Assembly: GCA_003339415.1 (NCBI GenBank) | Contig: PDHQ01000029.1 | Coordinates: 186,001-250,000 of the forward strand | Direction: 5' to 3' | DNA from: Ophiocordyceps camponoti-saundersi (nom. inval.) | Taxonomy: Eukaryota; Ascomycota; Sordariomycetes; Hypocreales; Ophiocordycipitaceae | DNA length: 64,000 nucleotides | Shown here: positions 12,693-24,468 of the stretch, one piece after another | How the letters are laid out: the number at the start of each line of letters is the position of its first letter | How positions within the stretch are numbered: the first letter of the stretch is position 1 | Made by a program: the position numbers and the translations under genes | The notes under the pieces: model-generated | The model's input: the letters and a program-made list of their open reading frames with translations, nothing else | Told to the model about the DNA's origin: nothing | The model's database searches: none

Positions 12693-15197
12693 TAAAGAGT
12701 CTTATTCTTTATCTTCTCTATTATTTATTTCTTCCTTTTATTCCGGTATTTTATTAAAAGAAGGTATAGTATTAAAATCAAGGTCTTTATAGTTATTATT
12801 ATTTATAAAGTTATTTTCTAAAATTATTATATCTCGTAAAATAATAACTTTTCTTCTAGAAAAATCCTAGATTTTATAAGCGTTTTTAGAGTAACCTATT
12901 ATAATACCTTTAAACGCTCTTATTTCTAGCTTATCTATAAGTTATTTATTTTTATAATATATTATACTGCCGAAGACTTTTATATTATCTAATTCTAGAA
13001 GTAGTAAAGGCTTATTATATTTCTTTTCTAAAGGAGTATAGCCTAAAGAGGTATAAAAAGACCTATTATATATATATATAGCAGCTAAAATAGCTTCCCC
13101 CTAAAGGTATTTAGGTAGGTTAGCTATATATAAAATAGCCCTTACTTTATTTAAAATAGTATAGTTTATACGCTCTATTCTGCTATTAGGTTCTAAGGTA
13201 TTTTCAGGACTTATATTATATTTTATACCGTTTTTAATATAGTAATCCTTTATAGGATATATAAATTCTTTAGCGTTATCTAAGAAGACTTCTTTTATAG
13301 TAGTCTTATTACTATTATTTTCTAATAAGGCTTTTACCTCTAAGAATTTATTAAACGCTTCAGATTTCTCTTTTAAAAGAGATATATAAAGTTCTCTACT
13401 ATATACATTTATAAAGGTAATAAAGTACCTATATTTATTATATATAAGAGTGCCTATAGGTCCCCAGATATCTATAACTATTTTATCTAAGTATTTATAG
13501 TCTTTTCTAGAAGCCTGTTTATTTATTTTATTTATAGCTTTTGCTTTTATATAGATTTCACAGTTTATAACTTTATTTTTATCTTCCTTACTAATAATAG
13601 CTTTATTATTATACCTTTTTATTATTTTTATTAAAGAACGTAAGGATAAATACCCTAGCCGAAGGTGCTAGAGGTATATATCTATTTTTTCCTCTTTATT
13701 ATTCTTTTTATTTATAGTTATATTATTTATAATAGTATTTAGGCTTAAAAACCTAACTTTTTTTCCTTTCTATATAAGGAGAGGTAAATAATAAAGACCT
13801 CCCTTAGTTATAGCAGTTACTATAAGCTTATTTTTTAAGTTATATAAAGAAAGTATATTATTATTTATAATAGTTATTATTTTCTTTAAATAGGACTAGC
13901 TTATAATATTAACGCCTAATTCGGGTATAAAAAGGCAGTCTTTTAATATAGACTTTTTATCTAAGCTAGGGAATTTAAATATTAAGTCCCCGGACCTATA
14001 AACCTTAATATAAGATACTTTTCCCTAGTTAACTCTAGTATTTATATCTTTATAATTAGATAATAAAGCTTTATCTATAATAATATGCTTTATTATACTT
14101 ATATCGTATATAAAATACGTGTATTTTTTACTATCTAAAGAGCTATCTATATATAAAGATTATATTTTTAGTAGTATTTGCTATATAGCGTTATAAGAAG
14201 TCTTTAAAGCTCCTATAAAATTATTAGAGTTATTTATAGCGTTATTTGTTATATTATAGCATACCTTAGCCTCTAATTTATCTTCTTCTTTAATATTAGA
14301 GTTTATTTTTACTGCCCTTCCGGGCGTAGGGGCCGAAGGAATATCTATTTCTATAAGTGCCGTATCTATATCTATTATTATAAAGATTTTCTTTAGTTTA
14401 TCGGCTTTAGTAAGCTTTATATCTAAAGAGCCGAAGGTACCGTGGCTTTTCCGTAAAGGCTTCTTTAAGGGCTTCTTTATTACCCTATTTTCCTTAAGCT
14501 TAAAGCCTTTAGGGGCCTTTTCCGGGTAAAGGAAATAGCAGTCCTTATCGAAGTGCCCGGGGAGTTTATAGTAGGCATATTTAAAAGCCTTTTTCTATTT
14601 TTTCTAAAGTTTCTTCGTAGCTAAAAAGGCTTAAGCCTCTTCCTCCGGGTTATTAAACTTATAGCGTTTAGCTTCGTCTAATATATTAGTAAATAATATG
14701 CCTAGGTTATAAGATCCTTCGTTATTACGTAGGTCCTGCGTTATATACGTTATAAAGCCTTAGAAAGGCTTTAAAAGGTTATTTAAAACCTATATTATAA
14801 GGACTATTTCCGGGATTATAATATCCCTTACCTTAAGCTCTTCCTAAATAGCTTTCGTACGATTTAGGTAGTCCTCTATATTATAGGGCGTTATCTTACC
14901 TATCTCTAGTAATTCCTTAGTTAAAAGGAAATTACTTATAAAGGAAACGGGGTTATAAAGGTTCTTAAGTTTATCCTAGGCCTCTATTATAAAGCGAAGG
15001 TGTATTATCTAAGTAAGGGGCCTATCTTTAAGCTAAAGCCTTATAAGGGCTAAAGCCTCCTCTATTTTATTATAGGCTATAGTGCCTAGAGCCCCTTAAA
15101 GCTTCTCCCTAATTAAAAGAGAGTCTATTCTTAAAGCCTAGTATATATAGTTAGCTAAGCCTAAAAGTTTAGCAAAAAGGTATTTTTTAGCGTTGCC
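11779..15197 (-). mobile_element. Ty1/copia retrotransposon, truncated, RIP-inactivated
   Basis: Minus-strand copia polyprotein readable almost throughout if TAG is read as the original TGG (Trp). Order from the right: gag from about 15.17 kb; a CCHC zinc knuckle at 14538-14579 with its first two Cys codons now Tyr; gag-pre-integrase at about 13.8-14.0 kb; integrase core with LDNAKEF at about 13.27 kb; a poly-Asn tract at 12626-12690; reverse transcriptase start (EIINLPKDREALGSR, flanked by two TAG) at 12321-12385; and the active site H-V-D-N at 11844-11855 in place of Y-V-D-D. The element stops about 65 bp later: the rest of RT, RNase H and the 3' LTR are missing. Not functional. Confidence 0.8.
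12626..12690. repeat. (TTA)n microsatellite
   Basis: About 65 bp of uninterrupted TTA on the plus strand. On the minus strand it reads AAT in the frame of the copia polyprotein, giving about 21 Asn between integrase and reverse transcriptase. It lies in a region that is often a low-complexity linker in copia proteins. Confidence 0.9.
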
Positions 15198-16110
15198 TAT
15201 GATTAATCGATGAGGGAATTTTTTGAGGAAAAGTGGGTCTGATAGCTAAAAAGCGCCGAAGAAGAGGATTCGAAAGAGGTAATTTAAGGTATAAAAATTT
15301 AAGAGGAAGGGGGTGAAAAAGAGGATTAAAATGTAAAGGTATCCCGAGTTAGTAAGCTAAACCCGGGCTTATAACCTTATAAGGTTATATATAGTAGAAA
15401 TAAATAGTGACGGATTAAGAAAAAATATCACGTGATAGAGTGAGAAGAGAGGTATCACGTGATAGTTAAATAGAGGAAAAAGATAAAAAATTAGAGGTAG
15501 GAGAGGTGATTAAATTATAAGTATAAGATAATAATACTATATAAGTAGGTGGGAAAACCCTCCTTCTTTTATAGACAATTTCTCAGTAACGAAGGTACTT
15601 TCTAAGATACTTCTAAGTCCTCGGATATAGTACTCTAACGTAGCTATAAGACCTTCCTTTTCCCTTATTTATAGGTATTTTCCTTCTTTTATTATTTAAC
15701 TTAGAAGATCGAGGATTTGCGGTAAGATTTGTATGTGATGCACACGATCGAGGCTTATACGCGCGCTTAGGCCCGCGTACGCTTGGGCCCTATAAGCGCT
15801 ATACGTGAGACCTTATAAGCGCTATATAATAGGCGCTATAGGGCCTATGCGATAGGCGTTATAGGGCATATGCGTGCGCTGTAGTGGGCCCCTATAGACC
15901 TTAGTATATATAGCTTATTCCTCTTTTATACTATATATCTTAAGCTATATTATAAGCTTATTTCTTATCCGATTAAAATAAGAAAATATATATTATATAG
16001 CGTTTTGAAAGGGCTTTAATATAATATAAATATTACCTTATAAAACTTACTTAAAGTATTTATAAATAATTATATAAGCTTATTATAGCTGTATTTTTAT
16101 ATTTTACTCT
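15198..16110. other. Transition zone; possible copia 5' LTR/leader
   Basis: Base composition shifts at about 15.2 kb from strongly RIP-like to mixed. The stretch to about 15.7 kb lies where the 5' LTR and leader of the minus-strand copia should be. It carries two copies of TATCACGTGATAG (about 15427 and 15451), but LTR ends could not be fixed. From 15.73 to 15.9 kb there are short GC-rich, partly palindromic motifs (repeated TATAAGCGCTATA-like and GGGCCTATGCG-like units). No gene is visible. Confidence 0.35.
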
Positions 16111-16114
16111 TACA

Positions 16115-16306
16115 CCTAGGAAATACGGTGCAGCCGTGGGTTCCTCTCTATACCCCCTCTCGGCAGCCCTTATATCTGTATAAAATACTAAATTACCTAG
16201 CCGCCCGGACTATTAGCAGCCTTATTTATTAGGTCCTAGGACGACTTATAGATACCTCTCTTCCTTAGGAAATACCGTACAGCTATAGGTTCCTTCCTAT
16301 ATCCCT
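16115..16306. repeat. Pair of diverged 42-bp direct repeats
   Basis: 16115-16157 and 16263-16306 are the same motif (CCTAGGAAATACGGTGCAG and CTTAGGAAATACCGTACAG at the start) about 148 bp apart, with mostly transition differences. They look like remnants of a small repetitive element. A run of 12 C follows at 16367-16378. Confidence 0.5.
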
Positions 16307-16882
16307 AAGACCTCCGCCGGGCCGGTTACGATTAGCTGTAACAAGCTTAAAGGCGCCCTCCCTTAGCCCCCCCCCCCCTCCCCCCCTCTCCCTTAGCAGA
16401 CAAACATTCACGTAGATAGGTGTATATAGGTCGCCAGCTCTAGGGCATTTTGCCGAACATATCCGCACATATATACCTATATAGGTATGTGTATGTATGT
16501 ATGTATATATGCGTTCGAACTTACCTATATATATATAGAGAGCATTTTTTTTCTTAGCTCCTATTAGTGAGGTAGAACTTAGAAGCTTCTCTTATCGAGT
16601 TAGGCTATCTAGCTATTTAACTCGCATTGCTTAGGGTCTGTTATACGGCCTACCCTAAAGATCTTCCTTAGTTAGTCAGCGCTGCCGGTTCTATTTCTTC
16701 GGGACTAGCCTAGCCTCACAGACCTAGCAGAGTTATTATCACATTAGGATTGTGATCACCTTTATTAGCGTTGCCCTCGTTCTATAGATTCTATTAATAG
16801 CACCGTTTCTTTTTAAAGCAGATCCTAAGTATAGACGTTTTGCAAATATACATATATAGGTAGGTACCTACTAGGTAGGTGT

Positions 16883-17284
16883 CACGAGATATAAGGTTAA
16901 ATACGTACCGTTACACCTTAGGGGGTGCTTCCCGTTTTGTGGTATAGCGGTACTTCACCTTGCGATAGTTATGAGCCCGGTTAGACGAAAGGGGTGAAAG
17001 AGGCGATCTGAGTAGCCTAAGTTCGAACCCCGCTTTCCGGAAACTGCGTAACAAAAACGGCTCGAAGTTGCACTTAGCGGCCGGGCAAATATCGGCACGA
17101 GGCAAAAGTCACGTGCCTTATTCTCACCTATATCTCTCGGAAGAGACGTATTCAGGCGTCCACCTCTATTAACCCTAGGCCACCTAGGGGGGTATATCAC
17201 GAGATATAGGGTTAAATACGTACCGTTACACCTTAGGGGGTGCTTCCCGTTTTATGGTATAGCGGTACTTCACCTTGCGATAGT
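16883..17284. repeat. 87-bp direct repeats flanking a 228-bp core
   Basis: 16883-16969 and 17198-17284 are identical except for two transitions; each begins CACGAGATATA and ends TTGCGATAGT. The 228 bp between them includes AGTTCGAACCCC at about 17019-17030, similar to a tRNA T-arm (pol III B box), and GAGCCCGGTTAG at about 16972, vaguely like an A box. The layout recalls a miniature terminal-repeat retroelement or a SINE-like unit. The B-box reading is weak. The sequence is not RIP-degraded, so the repeat is younger or too short to be recognised by RIP. Confidence 0.6.
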
Positions 17285-18220
17285 AGGTATGCATATATAT
17301 GTACTTCAGAGCCTGCCTGTCATGTGATGCGGCCTGCAGGGTCAATTAGCGGGACCCGTCGGCGGGGCGTCCCGGTAGAATCACTCATGCGACTCGCATA
17401 ATATGTTAGTCCGCGTCTGCTCGACTCATCAGCGAAGCATACCTACCTTAGTACTCAGACTGAGACTGGCGTCCCAGTTGTCTCTTGTTTTCGTCGGTGC
17501 ATGAATGACACGCCCTAGTAGTTATTATATCCTTTAAAAAGCCTACGTACCTATTACGGAGTATGCATGTATGGAAATGAGTATATACAGTATCCGTATA
17601 TCCGTACTCCGTGAACATATGTACAACCTCTAATTATCCGTAGATACCCTCTACTACTACACCTCTATGCATAGTCCGTATATCCGTCCATTCGCCTACT
17701 TTGTTCGTATAGAAGAGTAGGTATGCCGGTACGTGCTTTTGCCCTGGCTCGATCCGATCTGCACGACTTACATATGAGCAGTCACATTTGCTAGTATGCA
17801 TGCACTTTATTTCATCCGCCTTCTCGCTGATCTACCTACTTGACTCGCTCCGAGTCGAATCGCCATCACCCCTGGCAGCAAATGAGGTAACAACCCAGCA
17901 GTGAGACAAAAGATGATACCGAGAACCCTGTCAACGCCGGAAGACAATCCCTAATCCGTCATAGTGTCTAACATTAAACATAATGCACTGCCATCGCCAC
18001 CTCAGTTGATGGATGTGGAGGAATGACACGAGATTCCAAGAAAAAACAACAGTATCCAGAAATAACAGGCAGTTAGTTTCGTCATCTCTATTTTCTCTTC
18101 TCATCATCCCATACGTATGCAGGCCCACCTGTGTTGCTCACAGATCATAGGTCACGCCCTCTCATTGTCATTATGCACCACGAGCAACAGGATCACCTCT
18201 CGTGCCGACATTAAATCGAG
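17285..18220. other. Intergenic, no gene seen
   Basis: Normal-composition sequence upstream of the DUF2985 gene, with many short TATG/CATA steps (for example 17540-17620) but no conserved protein, tRNA or clear repeat. Open frames here are short and have no family resemblance. It presumably contains the promoter of the gene at 18221. Confidence 0.4.
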
Positions 18221-19374
18221 ATGCCTTCTCATAACAGGCCCGCGAGCGCGGACAAAACAAGAAACCCCCCACGATGGCCACAGCCAACAGCTCGCCTGGA
18301 TCCTTCTTTCAGGGGCTTCGGCGAGTTCGAGCTGTCGCCGTGGTCGGATTCAACCCACAAAGACAAACCACCGATGCATCTTACCGGCGCAAAGAATGTC
18401 CGACAACACAACAACGACTCCTTCATCGGTCTACGATATGAGCTTGAACCACCCGCTGCCGCCGATTTTCCGAATGGCTATCACTTCCCTCCCCGGCACT
18501 CGTTTACCGAGTCTGTGAAGCTCACTATCAATGCTTTCTCGAGATTTGTACGGACGCCCATCGGCTTTCTCATCACCCTATACAGCCTCAACGTCGTCGC
18601 CTGGGGAGGGATGATCTTCTTGTTAACCCTCAACGCCGGTTAGTAGAACCCCATTTCGGGTCCTCGTCGGATGGAACATCAAATCTGACCGATACATCAG
18701 CGCCAGCCATGTGCCGACCAACTTGTGAAGATGACAACTCGCCCCGGAAAATATGGATTGAGATTGATGCCCAAATTCTCAACGCTCTTTTCTGCGTACT
18801 CGGCTTCGGACTGGCCCCTTGGCGATTTCAGCAACTGTATTTGCTCTTGCGATACCGACTACGGGGAGATACAATGTACTTACGTCGGCTGGCTGGCATT
18901 CACCGAGAATGGTTCAGACTTTCTGGATCTACCAACATACCTCCATTCATCGGCCCTCAGAACGTGGAGGTCGCGGCACTGGAAGACCAGCTATCGGCGA
19001 TCCCGAGTCCCGAGACGAAGATACCCGTTGTGCCCCTAACCGGAATCCGGGCGCCGCCTACCAGTCCCTGGAAGCTGGATCTGGTCATTTGGATGAGAGT
19101 GATCAATACGCTGCTACAAGCCGGTCTTGCGACCCTTATGTGGGGGTTCAACCGGTTTAATCGACCCAGCTGGGCTACGAGTCTTGTCATCGTACTGGCC
19201 TGCGCTGCCGGTACCGTCGACGGGGCCATGATTCTAAGAGAGAAGAGGAGAGTGAAGAAAATCGAGGGAGTGCCGGTTAGCGAAAAGGACCAGGAGCGTC
19301 TGAAAAACGACAAAGCCCGTGGTGTTTGGCACTACAACAACATTAAGGACAAAGACATGAGCGGAAAGCGATGA
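18221..19374 (+). CDS. DUF2985-family membrane protein
   Basis: Two exons, 18221-18638 and 18701-19374, joined over a 62-nt GT-AG intron; the join reads LLTLNAAPAMC and gives 363 aa. Four hydrophobic segments are visible: around FLITLYSLNVVAWGG before the junction, ILNALFCVLGFGLAPW just after it, and two more before a Lys/Arg-rich C-terminus. The KIWIEIDAQILNALFCVLGFG stretch and the conserved PWRF typify the fungal DUF2985 family, whose function is unknown. The first 50 residues are Pro/Ser-rich and poorly conserved, so an internal Met could be the real start. It lies between the RIP block and the glucosyltransferase and has no evident link to the cluster. Confidence 0.8.
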
Positions 19375-21072
19375 ACGAATGAATGTCATGAGACAATGAT
19401 TTACGGCCGGAAACGAAAATGCGTTGGAAAAAGCGTTCAAATAGTTTTTGCTCGTTCAAAGAGTTCATCATCTCTGTACTTAGCGATAGACATTTCTTCA
19501 TTAGTACCAGGTAGGTAGGCAGTAGGACATTACGATGCCTTCTCCGGAATCTTTCCGTGATTATACAATTCTGCTGCTTAGCAAACCCCCTTCATGTCCC
19601 TTCCTTCAAGTCGTCCCCGGTCAAGGCGGGCTTGGTGTTCGTATGCCTGCTACTAAAAATCAAATTCTCGGAAACACGGACGTCACTTTTGGTAAGCGTT
19701 CTTTTGGCATTCGCCTCCCAAGACAAGGCGATGATGTTTTTAAGCTACAGCTACCCGTACGAGAAGCTTCAACCTTTTTTGTTCTGTAAATGACTGACTG
19801 ACGTAAGTTATAGGTGTAGACGCGCATAGAGAGTCTGTGCCATCCAAGGCTAACTAATAACAGTCTGAAGCTGATTGACGAAAAAGCGCCATGAGAACTT
19901 GCTCAGCCCACGACTTCCTACATAGGTATTTCAAATTTGCGTTTGTCCGTCGAAAATTCTCGCATAGACCCTGCCTGGCATAGGCATCCTCTGGCCCCCT
20001 TGGAGGCAGAGAGCTTCGTCTAACTAGTAGGTTGTAGTTACTTATGATCACTGCCGAGCGTTGCGGTAGTCTAAAACTCTGTATAAGCCTAATCTAGACT
20101 ATAATAGCAAAAACTCAGGGGATCTGGCCACGCGCCCCTCGATTAGAGTCTGAGCTCGCTACGTTGACGACGTTGGACATTGGCGTGTTGCTGCCCGACC
20201 GACAGTCTAATAATCAACATCTACATGTATGCGCCCTAATGCTGCGTGGCAGTCAAGTCAAAAAAACGCTGAGCGTGCGATAAAGCCTACCCGCAGCACG
20301 TAATTTTTTTTTCCTAACAGTTGGCCAGCTTCCCTTTCAATCCCTACAGGTGTTTCAACCAGCTGATTTCAATGTTCGCGCTCCCAATTGTCTTCCTTCT
20401 CCGCATTGTAGCGCATTCGGGATGAAACCTTGTGTGGTCCTGATTTGTGTAGTTCCGAACCCCTGACTTCATGGACCATCCCAACTTCATCTCCAGTAAT
20501 ACATTAATACAAATCGTCCATCCGAGTCTCTTATCATCTTGGAGAGGAGTGCGTAAGGCCTAGTTAGAGGTGAAGAGTAACGGAAAAAAAGGTAGCTTTC
20601 GTGAACTGCAGTGATACACAGTCTGCCCGTCTCACAGTCTGCGAGAGTTCCCATTCACAACCGGCAAGGCATTTAGGGCTACATGAAATGTCTTCGCTAT
20701 TTTCCTTATTCAGTATCATAAATTATTCTGATCCCTGGAGGACAGGGTGATAAGGTCCATCCGGCGTACCACGTGGCCCTCGGACCAGCTAGGCCCGGAG
20801 ACGGCGGCAGTGTACGACCGAATGAGCGGCCATAGCGTCGTCTCGGGGCTCCGCCGTGGTTTAGTATGGTCGGTCTCTAATTAGGTCGACGCTAGCATCC
20901 TTCTCAAGCTGCGACGAGTTGGCGATATAACTGTCGTCGCCGCAGCCACGTGTGATGACTTATTGCTGCCTTGAGCGCTGTTTTTTTTTGTTGACTTTGT
21001 GGTTAATTACTTACTAGAGGGGGTTTTCGGTCACAGACCAGGCCACCGACAGGAAACTATTTACCCAGCAGT
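19375..21072. other. Intergenic, no gene seen
   Basis: About 1.7 kb of non-repetitive sequence between two plus-strand genes. It holds only short open frames without family resemblance, plus T-rich runs near 20304 and 20981. It should include the terminator of the DUF2985 gene and the promoter of the glucosyltransferase. An unannotated UTR or non-coding transcript cannot be excluded. Confidence 0.4.
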
Positions 21073-24000
21073 ATGTTCTGGCGCAAGAAGAAAGAGGCAC
21101 AGGCCGGCATCAAAGACTCAGACCAGCTACCGGCCACGCCAGACGCAAATCCAACTACAACAGAACAGCATCAAAGTTCATTGGCAGAGCATGCCCAGAA
21201 CTCAGAAGCGCAACATAGGAGTTCAGTAGAGCGTCTTCGAAATTCGGAAGCGCAACATCAAAGTCAGGCCGAGCGTCGTCGTCGTCGTCGAAATCAAGCA
21301 GAGCAACATCTCATCGCGGCTGAGCAACAAACCGTCTCGGCTGAGCAGCTTACTGAAACTGTTCCACAACAAACCGGAGTCATTCCTGCAATTGTCGCCG
21401 ACGGTTATAATGGCGATTCTTCAAACTGTGAAAGCGAAGACAGAGAACGAAGCCCATCGGTGGATGACGGAGTACGGACCCCCATGGCGGATAACGACCG
21501 ACACGTTGAAAAGGAAAAGGACCGTCGACATCCCTGGCTGGGAAACCAAAACGAATACTGCCGCTCAGTCGGTGGTGGCAGAATGGACGGCCGGCTTCGA
21601 ATCTCTGACAGAGACATAGGCCACATTTGCTGTGCCACTTGCTGCACTTCAAAGACCATGGGTCGTCCGGTAAAGGAGTTCAAGAGGAGCAAGTCATCTA
21701 CGGCTCAGGAGAATGCCGTCGACCCTGAAGCACAGTCGACGTCCGAGATATGCGCAAGACGCGAACCCATTATTCCGCACTTGAACGTCGTCATCATGGT
21801 AATTGGCTCTCGCGGCGAGATCCAGCCGTTTGTCAAGCTTGGAAAGCTTCTTCATCAAACTTATGGCCATCGCGTACGGATTGCAACCCACCCAGCCTTC
21901 CAGGACATGGTTGAAAAGGAGCAGGGGCTCGACTTCTTCTCGGTGGGCGGCGAGCCGTCCGAACTCTTGGAGTACATGGTGAACAACCCCGGCATGATCT
22001 CAAAGCTCAAGACGGCGAGACTCGGCAAGATTGGGAAGCGTCGCCACGTCACTGCAGAGATATTCGACGGCTTCTGGCGATCCTGCACTGAGGCCACCGA
22101 TGGCAGAGTGACGAGAGACGAGCATGATGTACAGCCTTTTATCGCGGACTGCATTATCGCGAATCCGGCGAGCTATGCGCATATTCACTGTGCAGAAGCT
22201 CTGGGCATCCCGCTGCAGCTGATCAGCACGTTTCCCTCAACCCCTACGCACCTATTCCCCCATCCCCTGGCCGTGCTACAAAAGTCTCACAAGCGGCGGT
22301 CCGGCAAGAAGCGCAGCTACGCCAACTTCATGTCCTACCCGATGGTCGAGCGCAAGGTATGGCAGGGACTTGGCTGTGTCACTAATAGATTCCGCGCAAA
22401 CACGCTTTACCTCGATCGTGTCTCGACGTTATGGGCATCGGCGGCAATATATAGGCAGCGTGTGCCCCATACATACTTGTGGTCTACTGGACTGGTGCCA
22501 AAGCCCGCGGACTGGAGAGAAGAAATTGATGTGTCTGGCTTCGTCTTTCCAGAGAGAGTGTCCGACTTTACACCTCCGAGGCTGCTTCATGAATTCTTCG
22601 CCGTTGGAGAGACGCCCATCTTCATCAGCTTCGGCTCTGTCGTGGTCGGGGACGGAGTCAGGCTCACTAACATGATTTTCGACGCGGTAAAGAAAGCCGG
22701 CGTACGTGCCTTGATATCGAAGAACTGGGAAGGCCTAAGGGACCTGGAAATTCCCGACAACTGTCACCTAATCGACGACGTCCCGTATGACTGGCTATTC
22801 TCCCGAGTCAAGGCTTGTGTAATCAACGGCGACGCCGGAACGACCGCCATGGCGCTTAAACACGCCTTGCCAACCATGGTCGTTCCGTTCTTCGAGGACC
22901 AGAATTTCTGGGGCGGAACAGTCAACCGGCTGGGTGCCGGGCCATCACCTATCGCATACCGGCAGCTGGACTCGGACACGCTCACTGAAGGAATTATGTA
23001 CTGTCTAACCGGCGAGGCCAAAGAGGCCGCGGCCAAGGTTGCTGCCCTTATTGCAGAGGACGGTGATGGGGCACATACCGCTGTCAAGTCGCTCCAACAT
23101 CACATGAGCCTGTACGAACATCGATCCACGCGCTGCTGCATCTTTACAGAGGAGCTTGCGGTTTGGCAGGTCAAGAAGAGCAGCCATATTAAACTGAGTG
23201 CGCTTGCCGCCGAACTTCTCGTGGCCAACGAGTATTTGAACTACAAAGAGTTGCGCCTGGTGCGTCGAATGGACTGGAACGACTACAGAGGCCCAGGAGA
23301 TCCAATGACGGGCGCAGCCAGCTCCGTGGCCGCTTCTGTTGGAGGCGTCGCCCATGGTGCCTGCACAAGGTCTACGAAGCCGGTGAAAAAGAGCTCTAAG
23401 AGAAGTTCGAAGAAGAAGCACAAGAGAGTCCCAGTCAAGGATAGGAGGAAGAAGAAGAAGAAGAAGAACAAAGGCAAGAACAAAAAAGGGTCAAACAGCG
23501 GAATGGCGCGAGAAGGAATACTAAGCGAATCATCATCTTCCCGAGGTCACTCGACGACAACATCTTTGAGCACGGTCAGCGAGGATGGCCGAACGGCAAC
23601 AGTCTCAACAACCGAGAGGGATCGCCAAACAGCGTCAACCTCTACCGCCGACAGGGATCGTCGCACAACGTCAATCTCCACGACCGAGCAGACCCGTCCG
23701 ACAACACCGAATCTCCCCCCTAGACAGGCTCGCTCTACGGCGTCAACCCAGGCCTCCGTCACCCGCAAGCCACCAAACAGAGCCAAGCGGGCGGCATGGG
23801 CCATCACGAAGGCGCCAGCCGACTTTTTTTATTCCATTTCCCAGGGATTCCACAACGCTCCCGTCCTGTATGGCGATAGAATGGTTCGGAAACCAACGCG
23901 CATCACCGGATTCTGCTCGGGTATGACTGCGTCACGCCGAGAATTTGTGTACGGCTTCTACGACGGCTTCACAGGTGTGGTCACTCAACCAGTTTATGGT

Positions 24001-24468
24001 GCAAAGACCGATGGCGCGATTGGGTTCGTCAAGGGAGTGGGCAAGGGCCTTGGCGGCTTAGTCGTGAAGCCCGTCTCCGCGATTATAGGGCCCATTGGAT
24101 ACACGATGCAGGGTGTCGTTAAGCAAGTCGAACGGAGGTGCAGCCCGCTCCAGACGATCCGCCACCTACGCAAGATGCAGGGTGAGAACAAGCTACAGGC
24201 TCTGTCGGAAGGAGAGCGCAGCGTTGTGCAGGAGAGAGCCATCAAGGAATGGGGCGTCATAAGGGAACTTCAGAGCGAGCTCGCCAAAGCGGTGCGGAAG
24301 CGCGGGAAGTCTAGCACCAGGCGGCTCGACACGTCTGTCTTGTTTGCCAATGCCGATGTGGCGGCACAGAGCACGCGGCTATTGAGGGAAGGGAAGACAA
24401 TTGAAGAGACGATTGCCTCTGCCCGGGAATATGAGATCAATCCCCTGTCCAGGAGTACGAGCTCATAG
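21073..24468 (+). CDS. GT28 sterol-glucosyltransferase-like protein
   Basis: Intronless, 1131 aa. Residues 1-140 are Gln/Glu/Arg-rich with repeated NSEAQH units. The GT-B N-terminal domain starts at about 236 (VIMVIGSRGEIQPF) and the nucleotide-sugar domain carries DAGTTAMAL then VVPFFEDQNFWG at about 585-610. This is the pattern of fungal UDP-glucose:sterol glucosyltransferases, but the usual HHGG before AGTT reads I-N-G-D, so catalysis is uncertain, and no PH/GRAM domain is visible. After a Lys-rich stretch (about 790-810) and Ser/Thr repeats, a Gly-rich tail (about 905-1030; GFYDGFTGVVTQP) matches the C-terminal region of many fungal members. Probable role: glycosylation of sterols or another lipophilic acceptor. 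It need not belong to the cluster. Confidence 0.85.
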   Translation: MFWRKKKEAQAGIKDSDQLPATPDANPTTTEQHQSSLAEHAQNSEAQHRSSVERLRNSEAQHQSQAERRRRRRNQAEQHLIAAEQQTVSAEQLTETVPQQTGVIPAIVADGYNGDSSNCESEDRERSPSVDDGVRTPMADNDRHVEKEKDRRHPWLGNQNEYCRSVGGGRMDGRLRISDRDIGHICCATCCTSKTMGRPVKEFKRSKSSTAQENAVDPEAQSTSEICARREPIIPHLNVVIMVIGSRGEIQPFVKLGKLLHQTYGHRVRIATHPAFQDMVEKEQGLDFFSVGGEPSELLEYMVNNPGMISKLKTARLGKIGKRRHVTAEIFDGFWRSCTEATDGRVTRDEHDVQPFIADCIIANPASYAHIHCAEALGIPLQLISTFPSTPTHLFPHPLAVLQKSHKRRSGKKRSYANFMSYPMVERKVWQGLGCVTNRFRANTLYLDRVSTLWASAAIYRQRVPHTYLWSTGLVPKPADWREEIDVSGFVFPERVSDFTPPRLLHEFFAVGETPIFISFGSVVVGDGVRLTNMIFDAVKKAGVRALISKNWEGLRDLEIPDNCHLIDDVPYDWLFSRVKACVINGDAGTTAMALKHALPTMVVPFFEDQNFWGGTVNRLGAGPSPIAYRQLDSDTLTEGIMYCLTGEAKEAAAKVAALIAEDGDGAHTAVKSLQHHMSLYEHRSTRCCIFTEELAVWQVKKSSHIKLSALAAELLVANEYLNYKELRLVRRMDWNDYRGPGDPMTGAASSVAASVGGVAHGACTRSTKPVKKSSKRSSKKKHKRVPVKDRRKKKKKKNKGKNKKGSNSGMAREGILSESSSSRGHSTTTSLSTVSEDGRTATVSTTERDRQTASTSTADRDRRTTSISTTEQTRPTTPNLPPRQARSTASTQASVTRKPPNRAKRAAWAITKAPADFFYSISQGFHNAPVLYGDRMVRKPTRITGFCSGMTASRREFVYGFYDGFTGVVTQPVYGAKTDGAIGFVKGVGKGLGGLVVKPVSAIIGPIGYTMQGVVKQVERRCSPLQTIRHLRKMQGENKLQALSEGERSVVQERAIKEWGVIRELQSELAKAVRKRGKSSTRRLDTSVLFANADVAAQSTRLLREGKTIEETIASAREYEINPLSRSTSS

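Noticed and set aside
15780..15900. CRISPR-like short repeats
   Set aside because: The repeated units are irregular and unspaced, and the genome is eukaryotic.
16972..17060. tRNA gene
   Set aside because: A T-arm-like AGTTCGAACCCC is present, but no acceptor stem or anticodon arm could be paired around it.
18957..19313. Minus-strand frame opposite the DUF2985 gene
   Set aside because: Antisense shadow of a well-supported exon.
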